From JBCBJX01 sp964342855 (GTDB taxonomy: Bacteria; Pseudomonadota; Alphaproteobacteria; Caulobacterales; Parvularculaceae), in assembly GCA_964342855.1 (NCBI GenBank), contig CAYFIB010000008.1, positions 41,757 to 105,756 on the forward strand: a stretch of DNA of 64,000 nucleotides. The letters run 5' to 3'. Made by a program: the position numbers and the translations under genes. This document shows, piece after piece, positions 7,958 through 16,845 of this stretch. Each line of letters begins with the position of its first letter. Position 1 is the stretch's first letter. Under the pieces are notes generated by a model. The model saw only the letters and a list, made by a program, of their open reading frames with translations, was not told the origin of the DNA and searched no databases.

Positions 7958-10567
7958 ATGCCCGAAAAGGCGGACAACGCGCGCGCGAGTGCAGAGGTCG
8001 TCGGCGAGCCGGGCAGGGCGGTCGGCACGACGGCTGTCGATGCGTGGACGACGGGCGGCGTCGGCGTCGCATTTTCCGTCGCCATCGGGGTCACGATCTT
8101 CGCCATTCTGGATCCGACGCGGGCGGGCGGGGCGGGCCTTGCGCTCGCCGCGGGCGTGGCCGCCGTCGCCTTGTTCCTGAGCGCCGGGGTGCTGACGCGG
8201 TCGGTATCGCCGTCGCTGCTGCTTGACGTGCTCGTCGGTCGTCGTCCGACCCCGGAAGGCGCCGGCGCTGCGCGTCTCGCCGGCGCCGGCACGCTGGCCG
8301 CGCTGGGCGTCGCCGATCGCGTTTTGGACGCCGATCCCGATGGCTGCCTCGTCACGCGCCGGGACGGCATTCTGGTTTATGCGAACCCGGCCTATTCCGC
8401 GCTTGCGCGCGCCGCCGGCGCATCCGGGCTTTCGGGGCTGCCGCCGCGCATCGACCGCCTTTTCGCGGGCGGCGGCGATGAATCCGCGCGCATCTTCAAG
8501 CTCTGCCGCGCGGCGCTTTCTGGGCAGTCGGAGCGGGCCATCGTCTCCATGGTGATGGGCGTCGAGGCGCCGCGCCTTCGTCGCTTTGAAATCTCGACGC
8601 GCCCCGTCCCGAAAAATGAGCAGCTGGCGTACTGGCGCGTGCGCGAACTCGCCATAGAAGAGGCGATCGATTCCCTTGCCTCAGCGTATGCGGACTTTCC
8701 GCGGCCCGTGGCGGCGGTCGAGAAGTCCGGTCGGTTCGCCTGGCTCAATCTTGAGGCTCGAAAGCTGTTCGGCGTTGACGCCTCGGAGCCCTTCACGCTG
8801 GAGCGCGCCGCGCTCGGAGATATCGAGGGGCTTCTGAAAAGCCTTTGGGCGATCGACAGTGAGGCGCGTCCGGCGCGCCTGCGCATTGCGGGCGGGCGCT
8901 CCGGCGAAGCACGCCTGCGACCGTTCCGTCGCGCCGGCGTCGGCGAGGGCGCCGTGTGCGTCGAATTTGATGTGGAAGCGCCGGATGAAACGCCCGCGAG
9001 CGAAGCGGGCTTCGTCGAGCAGATCGTGGAGGCGCCTTTTGGCGTCGCTGTCGTCGATGGCGATCTCACCAAGTCGCCGAAGATCGTGGAATGCAACCGC
9101 GCTTTCTCCGCGGTGTTCGGGATCGCCAGCAAAACGGCGGCGCTGTCTTCCGCCTTCGACGCGGCTGCGGTGCGGGATCTGGTCGCTGCTTCGAAACGCA
9201 AGTCCTCCGCCAAGCGGCCCGCCGCGGCTGCGACGACGGCCGTGACGGTCGAAGGCGAGGAGCGGCACTTTCAACTCTTCCTGCGTCCCGGGCGCCGTCG
9301 TCGCGGGTCGTATGGCGGTCGGCGTCATGTGATTTACTCCGTAGACATCACCGATCACAAGCGGATGGAGGACGCCTACGCGCAGGACCAGAAGCTGAAA
9401 GCCATCGGCCAGCTTGCCGGCGGCGTCGCGCACGACTTCAACAACATGCTTCAGGTCGTGCTCGGGAACTGCGAAATCCTGATGCGCCGCCACGCCGCGG
9501 GCGACCCGGATCACGCTGATCTCGTTCTCATCCAGCAGAACGCTCAACGTGCGGCGAACCTGACCTCCAAGCTCCTCGCGTTCTCGCGCAAGCAGACCCT
9601 GCGCACCGAGGTGATCGCCATCGCCGACGTGTTGCGCGACTTCACGCCGTTCCTGAACCGGACGCTGACGGAGAAGGTGCGCCTGAAAATCGAGCACGGT
9701 CGGACCGCGCCCACCATCAAGGCCGACAAGAACCAGCTTGAAGTCGTCATCATGAACCTCGCGGTCAATGCGCGCGACGCCATGGCCGACGGCGGGGAGT
9801 TGTCCATCCGTACCGGGATGGCGAGTGCAGAAGACACCGCGAAGCTCGGCCTCGCGGAAGAAACGCATCTGGTCATCGAGGTCGCCGACACGGGGCCGGG
9901 CGTCCCGCCGGAGATTATCGACAAGATTTTCGATCCCTATTTCACGACCAAGCCGGTCGGCAAGGGAACCGGCCTCGGGCTGGCGACCGTGCATGGCGTC
10001 GTCGGGCAAATGGGCGGACGGGTCTTTCTGGAGAGCGAACCGGGCGCCGGGGCGACGTTCCGGATTTATTTGCCGGAATACGTTGACGATACCGGGACGG
10101 ATGCGGACGACCAGCAACGCATCGCAGACGCGGGACCGAAAAAACCGGCCGCTGAGGCGGATCTGACCGGCGATGCACGGATTCTGGTCGTGGAAGACGA
10201 AGAGGCCGTTCGGGCCTTCGTCGTCCGCGCGCTCGCCATGTGCGGCTATACGGTCGATCAGGCCGAAGACGGTATAGATGCGCTGGATGTCGTCAAGGAT
10301 CGTCCGGGTGAGTATGATCTCGTTCTGACCGACGTGATGATGCCCGATCTCGATGGTCCGGGGTTCGTCGTGAAGGCGGGCGACGCCCTCAAGGGCGCAA
10401 AGATCATCTTTATGTCCGGGTACGCAGAAGCCGAGGCCGGGGAAACACTTGCAGCCGTTCCGGATGCAACGTTTCTGAAGAAGCCATTCACGCTTAAATC
10501 AGTCGCTCAGGCGGTGAAGGAAGCGCTTGGCGCGCCTGCTGAAACTGACGTTAGTTCGACCGATTAG
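7958..10567 (+). CDS. cckA: Hybrid sensor histidine kinase CckA
   Basis: The 869-residue protein has two N-terminal membrane helices (about 31-52 and 56-80) and a long PAS-like sensor region (about 110-480). The HisKA domain carries HDFNNML with the phospho-acceptor His492. The HATPase domain has the N-box NLAVNARDAM and the G-box GTGLGLATVHGVVGQMGG. A C-terminal receiver has Asp792 in LTDVMMPD. This order and the HDFNN H-box are those of alphaproteobacterial CckA. In Caulobacter it passes phosphate through ChpT to CtrA and CpdR to control the cell cycle and motility. At 869 residues it is longer than the Caulobacter protein (about 690), mainly in the sensor part. The stop overlaps the convergent ArsR gene by 4 bases. 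Confidence 0.92.
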   Translation: MPEKADNARASAEVVGEPGRAVGTTAVDAWTTGGVGVAFSVAIGVTIFAILDPTRAGGAGLALAAGVAAVALFLSAGVLTRSVSPSLLLDVLVGRRPTPEGAGAARLAGAGTLAALGVADRVLDADPDGCLVTRRDGILVYANPAYSALARAAGASGLSGLPPRIDRLFAGGGDESARIFKLCRAALSGQSERAIVSMVMGVEAPRLRRFEISTRPVPKNEQLAYWRVRELAIEEAIDSLASAYADFPRPVAAVEKSGRFAWLNLEARKLFGVDASEPFTLERAALGDIEGLLKSLWAIDSEARPARLRIAGGRSGEARLRPFRRAGVGEGAVCVEFDVEAPDETPASEAGFVEQIVEAPFGVAVVDGDLTKSPKIVECNRAFSAVFGIASKTAALSSAFDAAAVRDLVAASKRKSSAKRPAAAATTAVTVEGEERHFQLFLRPGRRRRGSYGGRRHVIYSVDITDHKRMEDAYAQDQKLKAIGQLAGGVAHDFNNMLQVVLGNCEILMRRHAAGDPDHADLVLIQQNAQRAANLTSKLLAFSRKQTLRTEVIAIADVLRDFTPFLNRTLTEKVRLKIEHGRTAPTIKADKNQLEVVIMNLAVNARDAMADGGELSIRTGMASAEDTAKLGLAEETHLVIEVADTGPGVPPEIIDKIFDPYFTTKPVGKGTGLGLATVHGVVGQMGGRVFLESEPGAGATFRIYLPEYVDDTGTDADDQQRIADAGPKKPAAEADLTGDARILVVEDEEAVRAFVVRALAMCGYTVDQAEDGIDALDVVKDRPGEYDLVLTDVMMPDLDGPGFVVKAGDALKGAKIIFMSGYAEAEAGETLAAVPDATFLKKPFTLKSVAQAVKEALGAPAETDVSSTD

Positions 10568-10914
10568 GCCGAACGGCGCGCATCCGTTCCTACAGGTGCG
10601 TTTCCGAATGCGTCCGCGCGCGCGTGACTATTCAGCTCCTCGTTCAGGAACTTCAGGAGCGTGCCGGTCGCTTCGAGGTCGATTGAGTGATAAACGCGCC
10701 GACCTTCACGACGTGTTCGCGTCAGACCCGCGCGGACGAGAGCGCTCAGGTGCGATGACATCAGGTTTTGCCGAACGCCCAGGCGCTCCGCAATTTCTGT
10801 CGCAGGAACACCCTCCGAGCCGCTTTTAATCAGCATGCGTAGCACGTTCAGTCTCGTCTCCTGAGCGAGGGCGGATAACTGATCGACAGCGCGGGAAACG
10901 TCCAAGCTCGACAT
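10564..10914 (-). CDS. ArsR-family transcriptional regulator
   Basis: The 116-residue winged-helix repressor of the ArsR/SmtB type has LSALAQETRLNVLRMLIKSG near residue 13, the recognition helix GVRQNLMSSHLSALVRAGLT, and the wing RTRREGRRVYHSIDL. The classical metal-binding ELCVCDL box is absent, because the site reads GVPATEIAERLGV. It may therefore sense something other than a metal. Its target is not evident. A 16-base inverted repeat (10994-11009) lies about 80 bases upstream of its start. The convergent neighbour is cckA. Confidence 0.88.
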   Translation of the reverse strand: MSSLDVSRAVDQLSALAQETRLNVLRMLIKSGSEGVPATEIAERLGVRQNLMSSHLSALVRAGLTRTRREGRRVYHSIDLEATGTLLKFLNEELNSHARADAFGNAPVGTDARRSA

Positions 10915-10993
10915 GACTGAGTACTCTGTTTTCTATTCAACGAATCAAGATTGGACCGTGCATGAGGGGGGTCCTGAGGAACCGCACGTTAAT

Positions 10994-11009
10994 TGGACGG
11001 ATTCGTCCA
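10994..11009. promoter_or_regulatory. Inverted repeat, possible operator between arsR-type gene and M48 protease
   Basis: TGGACG-gatt-CGTCCA is a perfect 6-4-6 inverted repeat in the 272-base divergent spacer between the ArsR-type regulator (start 10914) and the M48 protease (start 11187). Autoregulatory sites of ArsR proteins are short dyads in such spacers. Binding by this regulator is inference. Confidence 0.35.
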
Positions 11010-11186
11010 TAGGAAAGGGACACGATTTCACTCAATATCCACGGTACTAGAGCGATTGTGATATTTGATGCTGTAGATTGGCGCTCTGTGTGCGCCTTTT
11101 CCGTCGCGTCAACATACGGCGCAGCAGTTTCGCACACGGCGCTCGTGTGGTTAATTCCTGTTTGGGACAACCGCAGGACCGAACTC

Positions 11187-11966
11187 ATGAAACGACCGAC
11201 CATCGAATTAAGCCGCCGCGAAATTCTGCGCGGGCTGGCCAGCGGCGCTATCGTGGTCACGGTCTCGGGTTGCGTTTACAATGAAGAGCTTGGTCGCAGT
11301 CAGCTGCTGGTAGTCAGCGACGGACAGATTTCTCAGCTCGCCGTGCAGGCTTGGGAGCAGCAGAAGCAGGCCGAAAAGATCTCGACTGATCCGAAATACA
11401 CGACGCGACTTGATAGGGTCGCCCAGCGGGTTCTGCGGGCCGCCGGCGAGAGCCCGTTTGAGTGGGAATATAAGGTGTTTGAGAGCGATGCGTTGAACGC
11501 GTTCGCCTTGCCGGGAAACAAGATTGGTTTCTACACGGGCATTCTCGACATCATGGAAAACGACGATCAGATCGCCGTCGTCATGGGCCATGAAGTGGGA
11601 CACGTCCGCTTCCGGCATTCCTCCGAGCGCTATAGCCAGTCTTCGTTCGCGGGACTCGGCGCGCAGGTCGTCGAGAAAGTCGCCGGCGGAGAAGGGGCGT
11701 CGACATCCGCCCAACTCGCGGGTTTCTTCGGCATGAAAGCAGTGGAGCTCGGCTACCTCCTGCCGTTTTCCAGAAAGCATGAGCTAGAAGCGGACAAATT
11801 CGGGCTTCGGGTGATGAACCAGGCTGGCTACGATCCGCAGCAAGCTCTCGTATTCTGGCGAAAAATGGCGGCGGGCGGATCATCGACGCCGGAGTTCTTC
11901 TCGACCCATCCGTCCGATGAAACGCGGATCGCGCAGCTGCAACGGGAGATCGCGCTCCTGCCGTAA
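11187..11966 (+). CDS. M48-family metalloprotease, predicted Tat-exported lipoprotein
   Basis: The protein (259 residues) starts MKRPTIELSRREILRGLASG. It combines a twin-arginine motif (SRREIL) with a lipobox ending at Cys29 (VSGC), so it is predicted to be an exported lipoprotein. The zinc-protease motif HEVGH is at 135-139 and the third ligand Glu is in KHELEADKFG near residue 198. LPGNKIGFYTGIL before the HExxH is typical of the LoiP/BepA-like M48 group, which degrades or repairs outer-membrane proteins. The ATG at 11187 starts the signal directly. The frame is open further upstream but that part has no protein-like character. Confidence 0.88.
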   Translation: MKRPTIELSRREILRGLASGAIVVTVSGCVYNEELGRSQLLVVSDGQISQLAVQAWEQQKQAEKISTDPKYTTRLDRVAQRVLRAAGESPFEWEYKVFESDALNAFALPGNKIGFYTGILDIMENDDQIAVVMGHEVGHVRFRHSSERYSQSSFAGLGAQVVEKVAGGEGASTSAQLAGFFGMKAVELGYLLPFSRKHELEADKFGLRVMNQAGYDPQQALVFWRKMAAGGSSTPEFFSTHPSDETRIAQLQREIALLP

Positions 11967-12064
11967 GCGCGCCGCCGAGAGCGAAGTCCGCTGCACTCGT
12001 GACTACACGCCTTATTCAGCGTCTAGGAGCGCCAAATCCAATTTTCGGCGCGTGACTGGAAGAA

Positions 12065-12141
12065 TGGTACCGCCTCCCCGGTTCGAACGGGGGACCTCTT
12101 GATCCACAATCAAGCGCTCTAACCGACTGAGCTAAGGCGGC
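12065..12141 (-). tRNA. tRNA-His (anticodon GTG)
   Basis: Read on the minus strand the 77 bases fold as a full cloverleaf. The acceptor GCCGCCT pairs with AGGCGGT, the D stem is GCTC/GAGC, the anticodon stem is CTTGA/TCAAG around a TTGTGGA loop (anticodon GTG), the T stem is CCCCG/CGGGG, and CCA is encoded. Position 72 is U (G1:U72) and the discriminator is A73. Most bacterial tRNA-His have G-1 paired with C73. A73 with U72 is the derived form known from a clade of Alphaproteobacteria. Confidence 0.95.
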
Positions 12142-12325
12142 CCGGCCGCGGCCTAGGGGCTCGCGGAAGAGGGGAGGCTATAGCAGCGGGGGGCGCCCGC
12201 GCCAAGCCTCGCCTGAGGAGACTTTCTTCAGCGCCTCTTGCCGCGAAAGCGCCTCCCCGGTTTCACGGTTCGTAACAGGCGCGCTGGGAAATCTGGAGCC
12301 ATTTTCGCCCTGACGGACGAACTGC

Positions 12326-13342
12326 TCACGACGTAAATGGCTCCAGGGTCTGGTCGATGCGCCCGAAGATCGAGCGGCCGTCGGGGGCCGCCATTTCGAT
12401 GGCGACGCGGTCGCCGAAACGCATGAAGGGCGTGGTCGCGGCGCCGGTTTCGATGGTCTCGATCATGCGGATTTCGGCGATGCAGGAATAGCCGACGCCG
12501 CCTTCCGAGATCGGCTTTCCGGGGCCGCCGTCCAGCTTGTTGGAGACCGTGCCGGAGCCGATGATCGAGCCCGCGCACAGGGGCCGCGTCTTCGCGGCGT
12601 GGGCGATGAGGCGGCCGAAATCGAAGGTCATGTCGACGCCCGCGTCCGCGGCGCCAAAGGGTGCGCCGTTGAACTCGACTTTCAGGGGCAGGTGGAGTTT
12701 TCCCTCGCGCCAGGCCTCGCCCAACTCGTCCGGCGTCACGGCGCAAGGGCTGAAGGCGCTGGAGGGTTTCGACTGGAAGAAGCCGAAGCCTTTGCCGAGC
12801 TCCGCCGGGATGAGGCCGCGCAGCGAAACATCGTTCACCAGCATGACGAGGCGCACGCGCTTGAGAGCTTCCTCCGGGCTGACGCCCATGGGCGTGTCGT
12901 CGACGATGACGGCGACCTCGCCTTCCATATCGACGCCCCAGCCCTCGTCCGTCGGCATCAGAATCGGGTCGCGCGGGCCGAGAAACGCGTCCGAACCGCC
13001 CTGGTACATGAGCGGATCCTCCCAGAAGCTCGTCGGCATCTCCGCGCCGCGGGCCTTACGTACGAGCTCGACGTGGTTGACGTAAGCAGAACCATCCGCC
13101 CACTGATAGGCGCGCGGCAGCGGCGAGTGGCAGGCGCCCTCGTCGAACGCCTCGCCCGCACTCGGGTTCGCTTCCAGTCGCTCGGCGATCTCGCGAAGAG
13201 CGGGCTCCGAGCGCGCCCAGTCGTCGAGCGCGGCCTGCAGGGTCGGCGCGGCGTCTTCGGCGCTGAGGGCGCGGGTGAGATCTTTCGAAACGACGACGAG
13301 GCGGCCGTCGCGGGTTCCGTTCTTCAGGGTGGCGAGTTTCAT
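12326..13342 (-). CDS. Fumarylacetoacetate hydrolase family protein
   Basis: The protein (338 residues) starts MKLATLKNGTRDGRLVVVSK and has the FAA-hydrolase fold. Landmarks are the metal-binding region around GWGVDMEGEVAVIVDD (near residue 150), MLVNDVSLRG, the FGFFQSKPSSAFSPCAVTPDELG segment, and GSGTVSNKLDGGPGKPISEGG near the C-terminus. Fumarylacetoacetase splits fumarylacetoacetate to fumarate and acetoacetate in the last step of tyrosine breakdown. Its place after hpd and a VOC protein on the same strand fits that role. The ATG at 13342 starts the conserved N-terminus. An upstream in-frame ATG at 13438 would overlap the previous gene. Confidence 0.88.
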   Translation of the reverse strand: MKLATLKNGTRDGRLVVVSKDLTRALSAEDAAPTLQAALDDWARSEPALREIAERLEANPSAGEAFDEGACHSPLPRAYQWADGSAYVNHVELVRKARGAEMPTSFWEDPLMYQGGSDAFLGPRDPILMPTDEGWGVDMEGEVAVIVDDTPMGVSPEEALKRVRLVMLVNDVSLRGLIPAELGKGFGFFQSKPSSAFSPCAVTPDELGEAWREGKLHLPLKVEFNGAPFGAADAGVDMTFDFGRLIAHAAKTRPLCAGSIIGSGTVSNKLDGGPGKPISEGGVGYSCIAEIRMIETIETGAATTPFMRFGDRVAIEMAAPDGRSIFGRIDQTLEPFTS

Positions 13343-13364
13343 CAGCGCTCCGGTCGGTTTCTCA

Positions 13365-13916
13365 TCAGCCCTTGCGGGCTTCTTCGTGCAGCCACGCCGC
13401 GTGGCGCGGGGCTTTTTTCGTGCGCGACCATTCCTCAAGCATATCGGGTGCGACGCGGTTCAGCTCCGCCATCTGCTCCGGCGTGCCCGTATCGCAGGCG
13501 AGCTCCACGCGATGGCCGTTCGGGTCGAAGAAATAGATCGATTTGAAGATGCCGTGATTGGTAGGCCCGAGCACGTCGAGGCCGTGCTCCTCGGCGCGCG
13601 CTTTGGCGTCGAGCAGCTCGTCCATCGTCTTCACGCGGAAGGCGATGTGCTGAACCCATTCCGGCGTGTTTCCATCCCGGCCCATCTCCGGCTGCTCGGG
13701 CAGCTCGAAGAAGGCGAGCACGTTCCCGTTCCCGGCGTCGAGAAAGACGTGCATGTACGGATCATAAGCGCCTGTCGAAGGCACATGGTCCTCGGCGATG
13801 GCGAGTTGAAAGCCCATGCCGAGGACGTTCTGGTAGAACGTCACCGTCTCCTTGGCGTCTCTGCACCGATAGGCGACGTGGTGGACGCCGGCGAGCGCGA
13901 AGGGGGCGCCCGCCAT
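13365..13916 (-). CDS. VOC-fold (glyoxalase/dioxygenase) protein in tyrosine-catabolism operon
   Basis: The 183-residue protein has two beta-alpha-beta-beta-beta modules: ALAGVHHVAYRCRDAKETVTFY at the start and WVQHIAFRVKTMDELL in the middle. Candidate metal ligands are His in GVHH, His in VQH and Glu in GHRVELA. It overlaps the hpd stop by one base (TAATG) and precedes the FAA hydrolase by 22 bases, so it is part of that operon. The exact reaction is not known. A role on a tyrosine or homogentisate pathway intermediate is inferred from context. Confidence 0.8.
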   Translation of the reverse strand: MAGAPFALAGVHHVAYRCRDAKETVTFYQNVLGMGFQLAIAEDHVPSTGAYDPYMHVFLDAGNGNVLAFFELPEQPEMGRDGNTPEWVQHIAFRVKTMDELLDAKARAEEHGLDVLGPTNHGIFKSIYFFDPNGHRVELACDTGTPEQMAELNRVAPDMLEEWSRTKKAPRHAAWLHEEARKG

Positions 13917-14998
13917 TACGCCGGCTCCTCGACTTTCAGGGCGCCGCGGCGAATCTGGTCGCGCTCCATGGATTCAAAGAGCGCTTTGAAGTTGCCTTCG
14001 CCGAAGCCGTCATCGCCCTTGCGCTGGATGAACTCGAAAAAAACCGGGCCGACCATGGTTTCGGAGAAGATCTGCAGGAGGAGGCGGGGCTGCCCGTCCG
14101 TGGTCCCGTCCATCAGAATGCCGCGGGTCTGGAGCGCGTCGACGTTCTCGCCGTGGTTCGGCAGACGGTCGGCGAGCATTTCGTAATAGGTCGCGGGCGG
14201 CGCGGTCATGAACGGCACGCCGAGCGCTTTCAGCCGGTCCCAGCAGGCGATGAGGTCTGGGCAGGAAAAGGCGATATGCTGAATGCCTTCGCCGTTGAAG
14301 GCCTTCAGGAACTCCTCGATCTGGCCCTTGCCGCCTTCGCCTTCTTCATTGAGGGGGATGCGGATCTTGCCGTCCGGCGCCGTCAGCGCCTTAGAGGTGA
14401 GGCCGGTGTATTCGCCCTTGATGTCAAAGAAGCGGATCTCTTTGAAATTGAAGAGCGTCTCGTAGTAGTCGGCCCAATAGGCCATGCGGCCGTTATAGAC
14501 ATTGTGCGTGAGGTGATCGATCACCTCGAAGCCTGCGCCTTGCGGGTGTCTATCGACGCCCGGCAGGTATTCGAAGTCAATATCATAGATGGAAAGATCA
14601 TCCCCGTACCGATCGACGAGATAGACGATGGCGCCGCCGATGCCGCGGATGGCGGGCAAGCGAAGCTCCATGGGCCCCGTTTTCACCTCGACCGGTTCAG
14701 CGCCCTTGGCGATCAGGTGCTCATAGGCCTTGCGCGCGTCCTTGACGCGGAACGCCATGCCGCAGGCGGAGGGTCCGTGCTCGCGCGCGAAGAACCAGGC
14801 GGCGGAACGCGGCTCATAGTTCGCGATGAGATTGATGTCGCCCTGACGCCAGAGATGGACGTCCTTGGTGCGGTGGCTCGCGATTTTGGTGAAACCGATG
14901 GTCTCGAAAACCGGCTCCAGGACGCCTTTTTCCGGAGCGGAGAATTCAATGAACTCGAAGCCGTCGAGGCCGGCTGGATTCTCGAACAAATCGGCCAT
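13916..14998 (-). CDS. hpd: 4-hydroxyphenylpyruvate dioxygenase
   Basis: The protein (360 residues) is a two-module VOC dioxygenase converting 4-hydroxyphenylpyruvate to homogentisate. The Fe(II) ligands are visible: His in VIDHLTHNV, His in GIQHIAFSC and Glu in LLLQIFSE. The C-terminal gating region appears as FFEFIQRKGDDGFGEGNFKALFES, as in characterised enzymes. AGGAG lies at a good distance before the ATG at 14998. The ATG at 15037 would add 13 residues without a ribosome site. It leads the hpd-VOC-FAA operon and faces a divergent MarR gene. Confidence 0.93.
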   Translation of the reverse strand: MADLFENPAGLDGFEFIEFSAPEKGVLEPVFETIGFTKIASHRTKDVHLWRQGDINLIANYEPRSAAWFFAREHGPSACGMAFRVKDARKAYEHLIAKGAEPVEVKTGPMELRLPAIRGIGGAIVYLVDRYGDDLSIYDIDFEYLPGVDRHPQGAGFEVIDHLTHNVYNGRMAYWADYYETLFNFKEIRFFDIKGEYTGLTSKALTAPDGKIRIPLNEEGEGGKGQIEEFLKAFNGEGIQHIAFSCPDLIACWDRLKALGVPFMTAPPATYYEMLADRLPNHGENVDALQTRGILMDGTTDGQPRLLLQIFSETMVGPVFFEFIQRKGDDGFGEGNFKALFESMERDQIRRGALKVEEPA

Positions 14999-15034
14999 AA
15001 TCGCGTCTCCTGCTGTTTCTGGCGGAATAAGTTC

Positions 15035-15050
15035 CATTTGAAACTAAATG
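15035..15050. promoter_or_regulatory. Dyad in hpd/marR divergent spacer, candidate MarR operator
   Basis: CATTT-gaaact-AAATG is an inverted repeat located 37-52 bases upstream of the hpd start and 47-62 bases upstream of the MarR-family start. A regulator acting on its own divergent spacer is the usual MarR pattern. The assignment is inference from position and symmetry. Confidence 0.35.
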
Positions 15051-15096
15051 CCGGCGCGTGACAAGGACGCGCGGCTGCGCTCACCCTTCTGAGACT

Positions 15097-15555
15097 ATGT
15101 CCCAAGACCGCGAACTCAACCTGTCTGAATTTCTGCCGTACCGCTTCTCGGTGCTCTCCAACACGATCTCGGAAAGCATCGCCCGCCGATATCGCAATGA
15201 ATTCGGGCTTTCCGTACCTCAATGGCGGGTCATGGCGGTGCTCGCGCAGGCGCCGGGGCTTACAGCAAAAGCCGTGGGCGAACGCACGGCGATGGACAAG
15301 GTGGCGGTCAGTCGTGCGGTTTCAGCTCTCGTTGATGCGGGGCATGTCGAACGCAGGACCACGGAGCATGACGCCCGTTCCAGCGCTCTGACGCTGACGG
15401 AAGGGGGCGAGGCCATCTACGAAAAGGTCGCCCCGCTGGCGCTCGCGTTTGAGCGTGATCTCATCGCGGCGCTGAGGCCGGATGACAAAAAGGTGTTGGA
15501 TGGGTTGATGGAGGCGCTGGCGCGCGCCCTCAGTCCGGATCGCCCGCTCTGGTGA
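15097..15555 (+). CDS. MarR-family transcriptional regulator
   Basis: The protein (152 residues) has the MarR winged-helix arrangement: SISRRYRNEFGLSVPQWRVM-like first helices, the recognition helix GERTAMDKVAVSRAVSALVDAGHVE, and the wing RRTTEHDARSSALTLTEGG. It is divergent from hpd with a 98-base spacer, so it probably controls tyrosine degradation in response to a pathway intermediate. That target is inference. The ATG at 15097 gives the normal family N-terminus. An upstream start at 15058 adds 13 unrelated residues. It ends 3 bases before the convergent hemA stop. Confidence 0.88.
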   Translation: MSQDRELNLSEFLPYRFSVLSNTISESIARRYRNEFGLSVPQWRVMAVLAQAPGLTAKAVGERTAMDKVAVSRAVSALVDAGHVERRTTEHDARSSALTLTEGGEAIYEKVAPLALAFERDLIAALRPDDKKVLDGLMEALARALSPDRPLW

Positions 15556-15558
15556 GCC

Positions 15559-16773
15559 TCACGCGACCTGGCGGGCCAGCGCGCACTGGGACCAGATTTC
15601 AGAAAGCGCCGAGACCAGCCGATCAATCTCCGCATCCGTGTGCACCGGGGAGGGCGTGATGCGCAGGCGCTCGGTTCCCTTCGGCACGGTCGGGTAGTTG
15701 ATGGGCTGAACATAGATGCCGTGATTGGTCATCAGCCAGTCCGAAATCATCCGGCATTTCACCGGGTCTTTCACCATCACCGGCACGATATGGCTCGGGT
15801 TCTCCAGCGTCGGGATGCCGATGGCGCGGAGCTTCGCGCGAACTTTGGCGACCGCCGCTTGATGAGCCTCGCGTTCGGCGGAGCTTTCCTTCAGATGGCG
15901 GATAGACGCCTCAGCGCCCGCGGCGATGGCCGGCGGCAGCGCCGTCGTGAAGATGAAGCCGGATGCGAACGAGCGAATGAAGTCGCAGAGTTTCGCCGAC
16001 GCGGCGATATAGCCGCCGACGACGCCATAAGCCTTGCCAAGGGTGCCTTCGATCACCGTCAGGCGGTCCATCAACCCGCGCGCTTCCGCAACGCCGCCGC
16101 CGCGCGGACCATAGAGGCCGACGGCGTGGACTTCGTCGATATAGGTCATCGCGCCGAATTCATCCGCGACGTCGCAGATTTCCTCGATCGGCGCGATGTC
16201 GCCGTCCATGGAGTAGACGCTTTCGAACGCCACGAGTTTCGGCGCTTGCGGATCATCGGCGGCCATCAGTCGGCGGAGGTCTTCAACGTCGTTGTGCTTG
16301 AAAATCCGCTTCTGGGCGCGTGAATGGCGGACGCCTTCGATCATGGAGGCGTGGTTCAGCGCGTCGGAATAAACGATGCAGCCCGGAAGGCGCGCGGCGA
16401 GGGTGCCTAGCGCCGCCCAGTTTGAGACGTAGCCGGAGGTGAACAGGAGGGCCGCCTCCTTGCCGTGCAGGTCGGCGAGCTCGCGCTCCAGCCGGACATG
16501 GTAGTGCGTGGTGCCGGAGATGTTGCGCGTGCCGCCGGCGCCGGCGCCGGTGGCGTCGATCGCCTCGTGCATGGCGGCGAGCACTTTCGGATGTTGGCCC
16601 ATGCCGAGGTAGTCATTGGAGCACCAGACCGTGACGTCACGGACGCCTTCGGAGGCGAAATTGCGTGCGCGCGGAAAGGCGCCCGCTTCGCGCTGAAGCT
16701 CAGCGAAGTAGCGGTAGTTGCCTTCCTTGCGCAGGGCGTCGAGCTCGCCCTCGAAAAACGCCTCGAAATCCAA
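15559..16773 (-). CDS. hemA: 5-aminolevulinate synthase
   Basis: The 404-residue enzyme is the PLP-dependent ALA synthase of the C4 pathway, condensing glycine with succinyl-CoA. Visible residues include the WCSNDYLGMGQHP segment near 50, TSGYVSNWAALG, DEVHAVGLYG with the PLP-contacting Asp, and Lys247 in EGTLGKAYG that forms the PLP Schiff base. Length matches Rhodobacter ALAS. It is divergent from hemC across a 232-base spacer that contains an FNR-type box. ALAS in place of the glutamyl-tRNA route is an alphaproteobacterial trait. Confidence 0.96.
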   Translation of the reverse strand: MDFEAFFEGELDALRKEGNYRYFAELQREAGAFPRARNFASEGVRDVTVWCSNDYLGMGQHPKVLAAMHEAIDATGAGAGGTRNISGTTHYHVRLERELADLHGKEAALLFTSGYVSNWAALGTLAARLPGCIVYSDALNHASMIEGVRHSRAQKRIFKHNDVEDLRRLMAADDPQAPKLVAFESVYSMDGDIAPIEEICDVADEFGAMTYIDEVHAVGLYGPRGGGVAEARGLMDRLTVIEGTLGKAYGVVGGYIAASAKLCDFIRSFASGFIFTTALPPAIAAGAEASIRHLKESSAEREAHQAAVAKVRAKLRAIGIPTLENPSHIVPVMVKDPVKCRMISDWLMTNHGIYVQPINYPTVPKGTERLRITPSPVHTDAEIDRLVSALSEIWSQCALARQVA

Positions 16774-16845
16774 AACGGCCTCCTGATATCAATAGAGACT
16801 AACTACGGACCTCGTTCCATGACGCAAGCGTCGCGTCGCCGCGGT

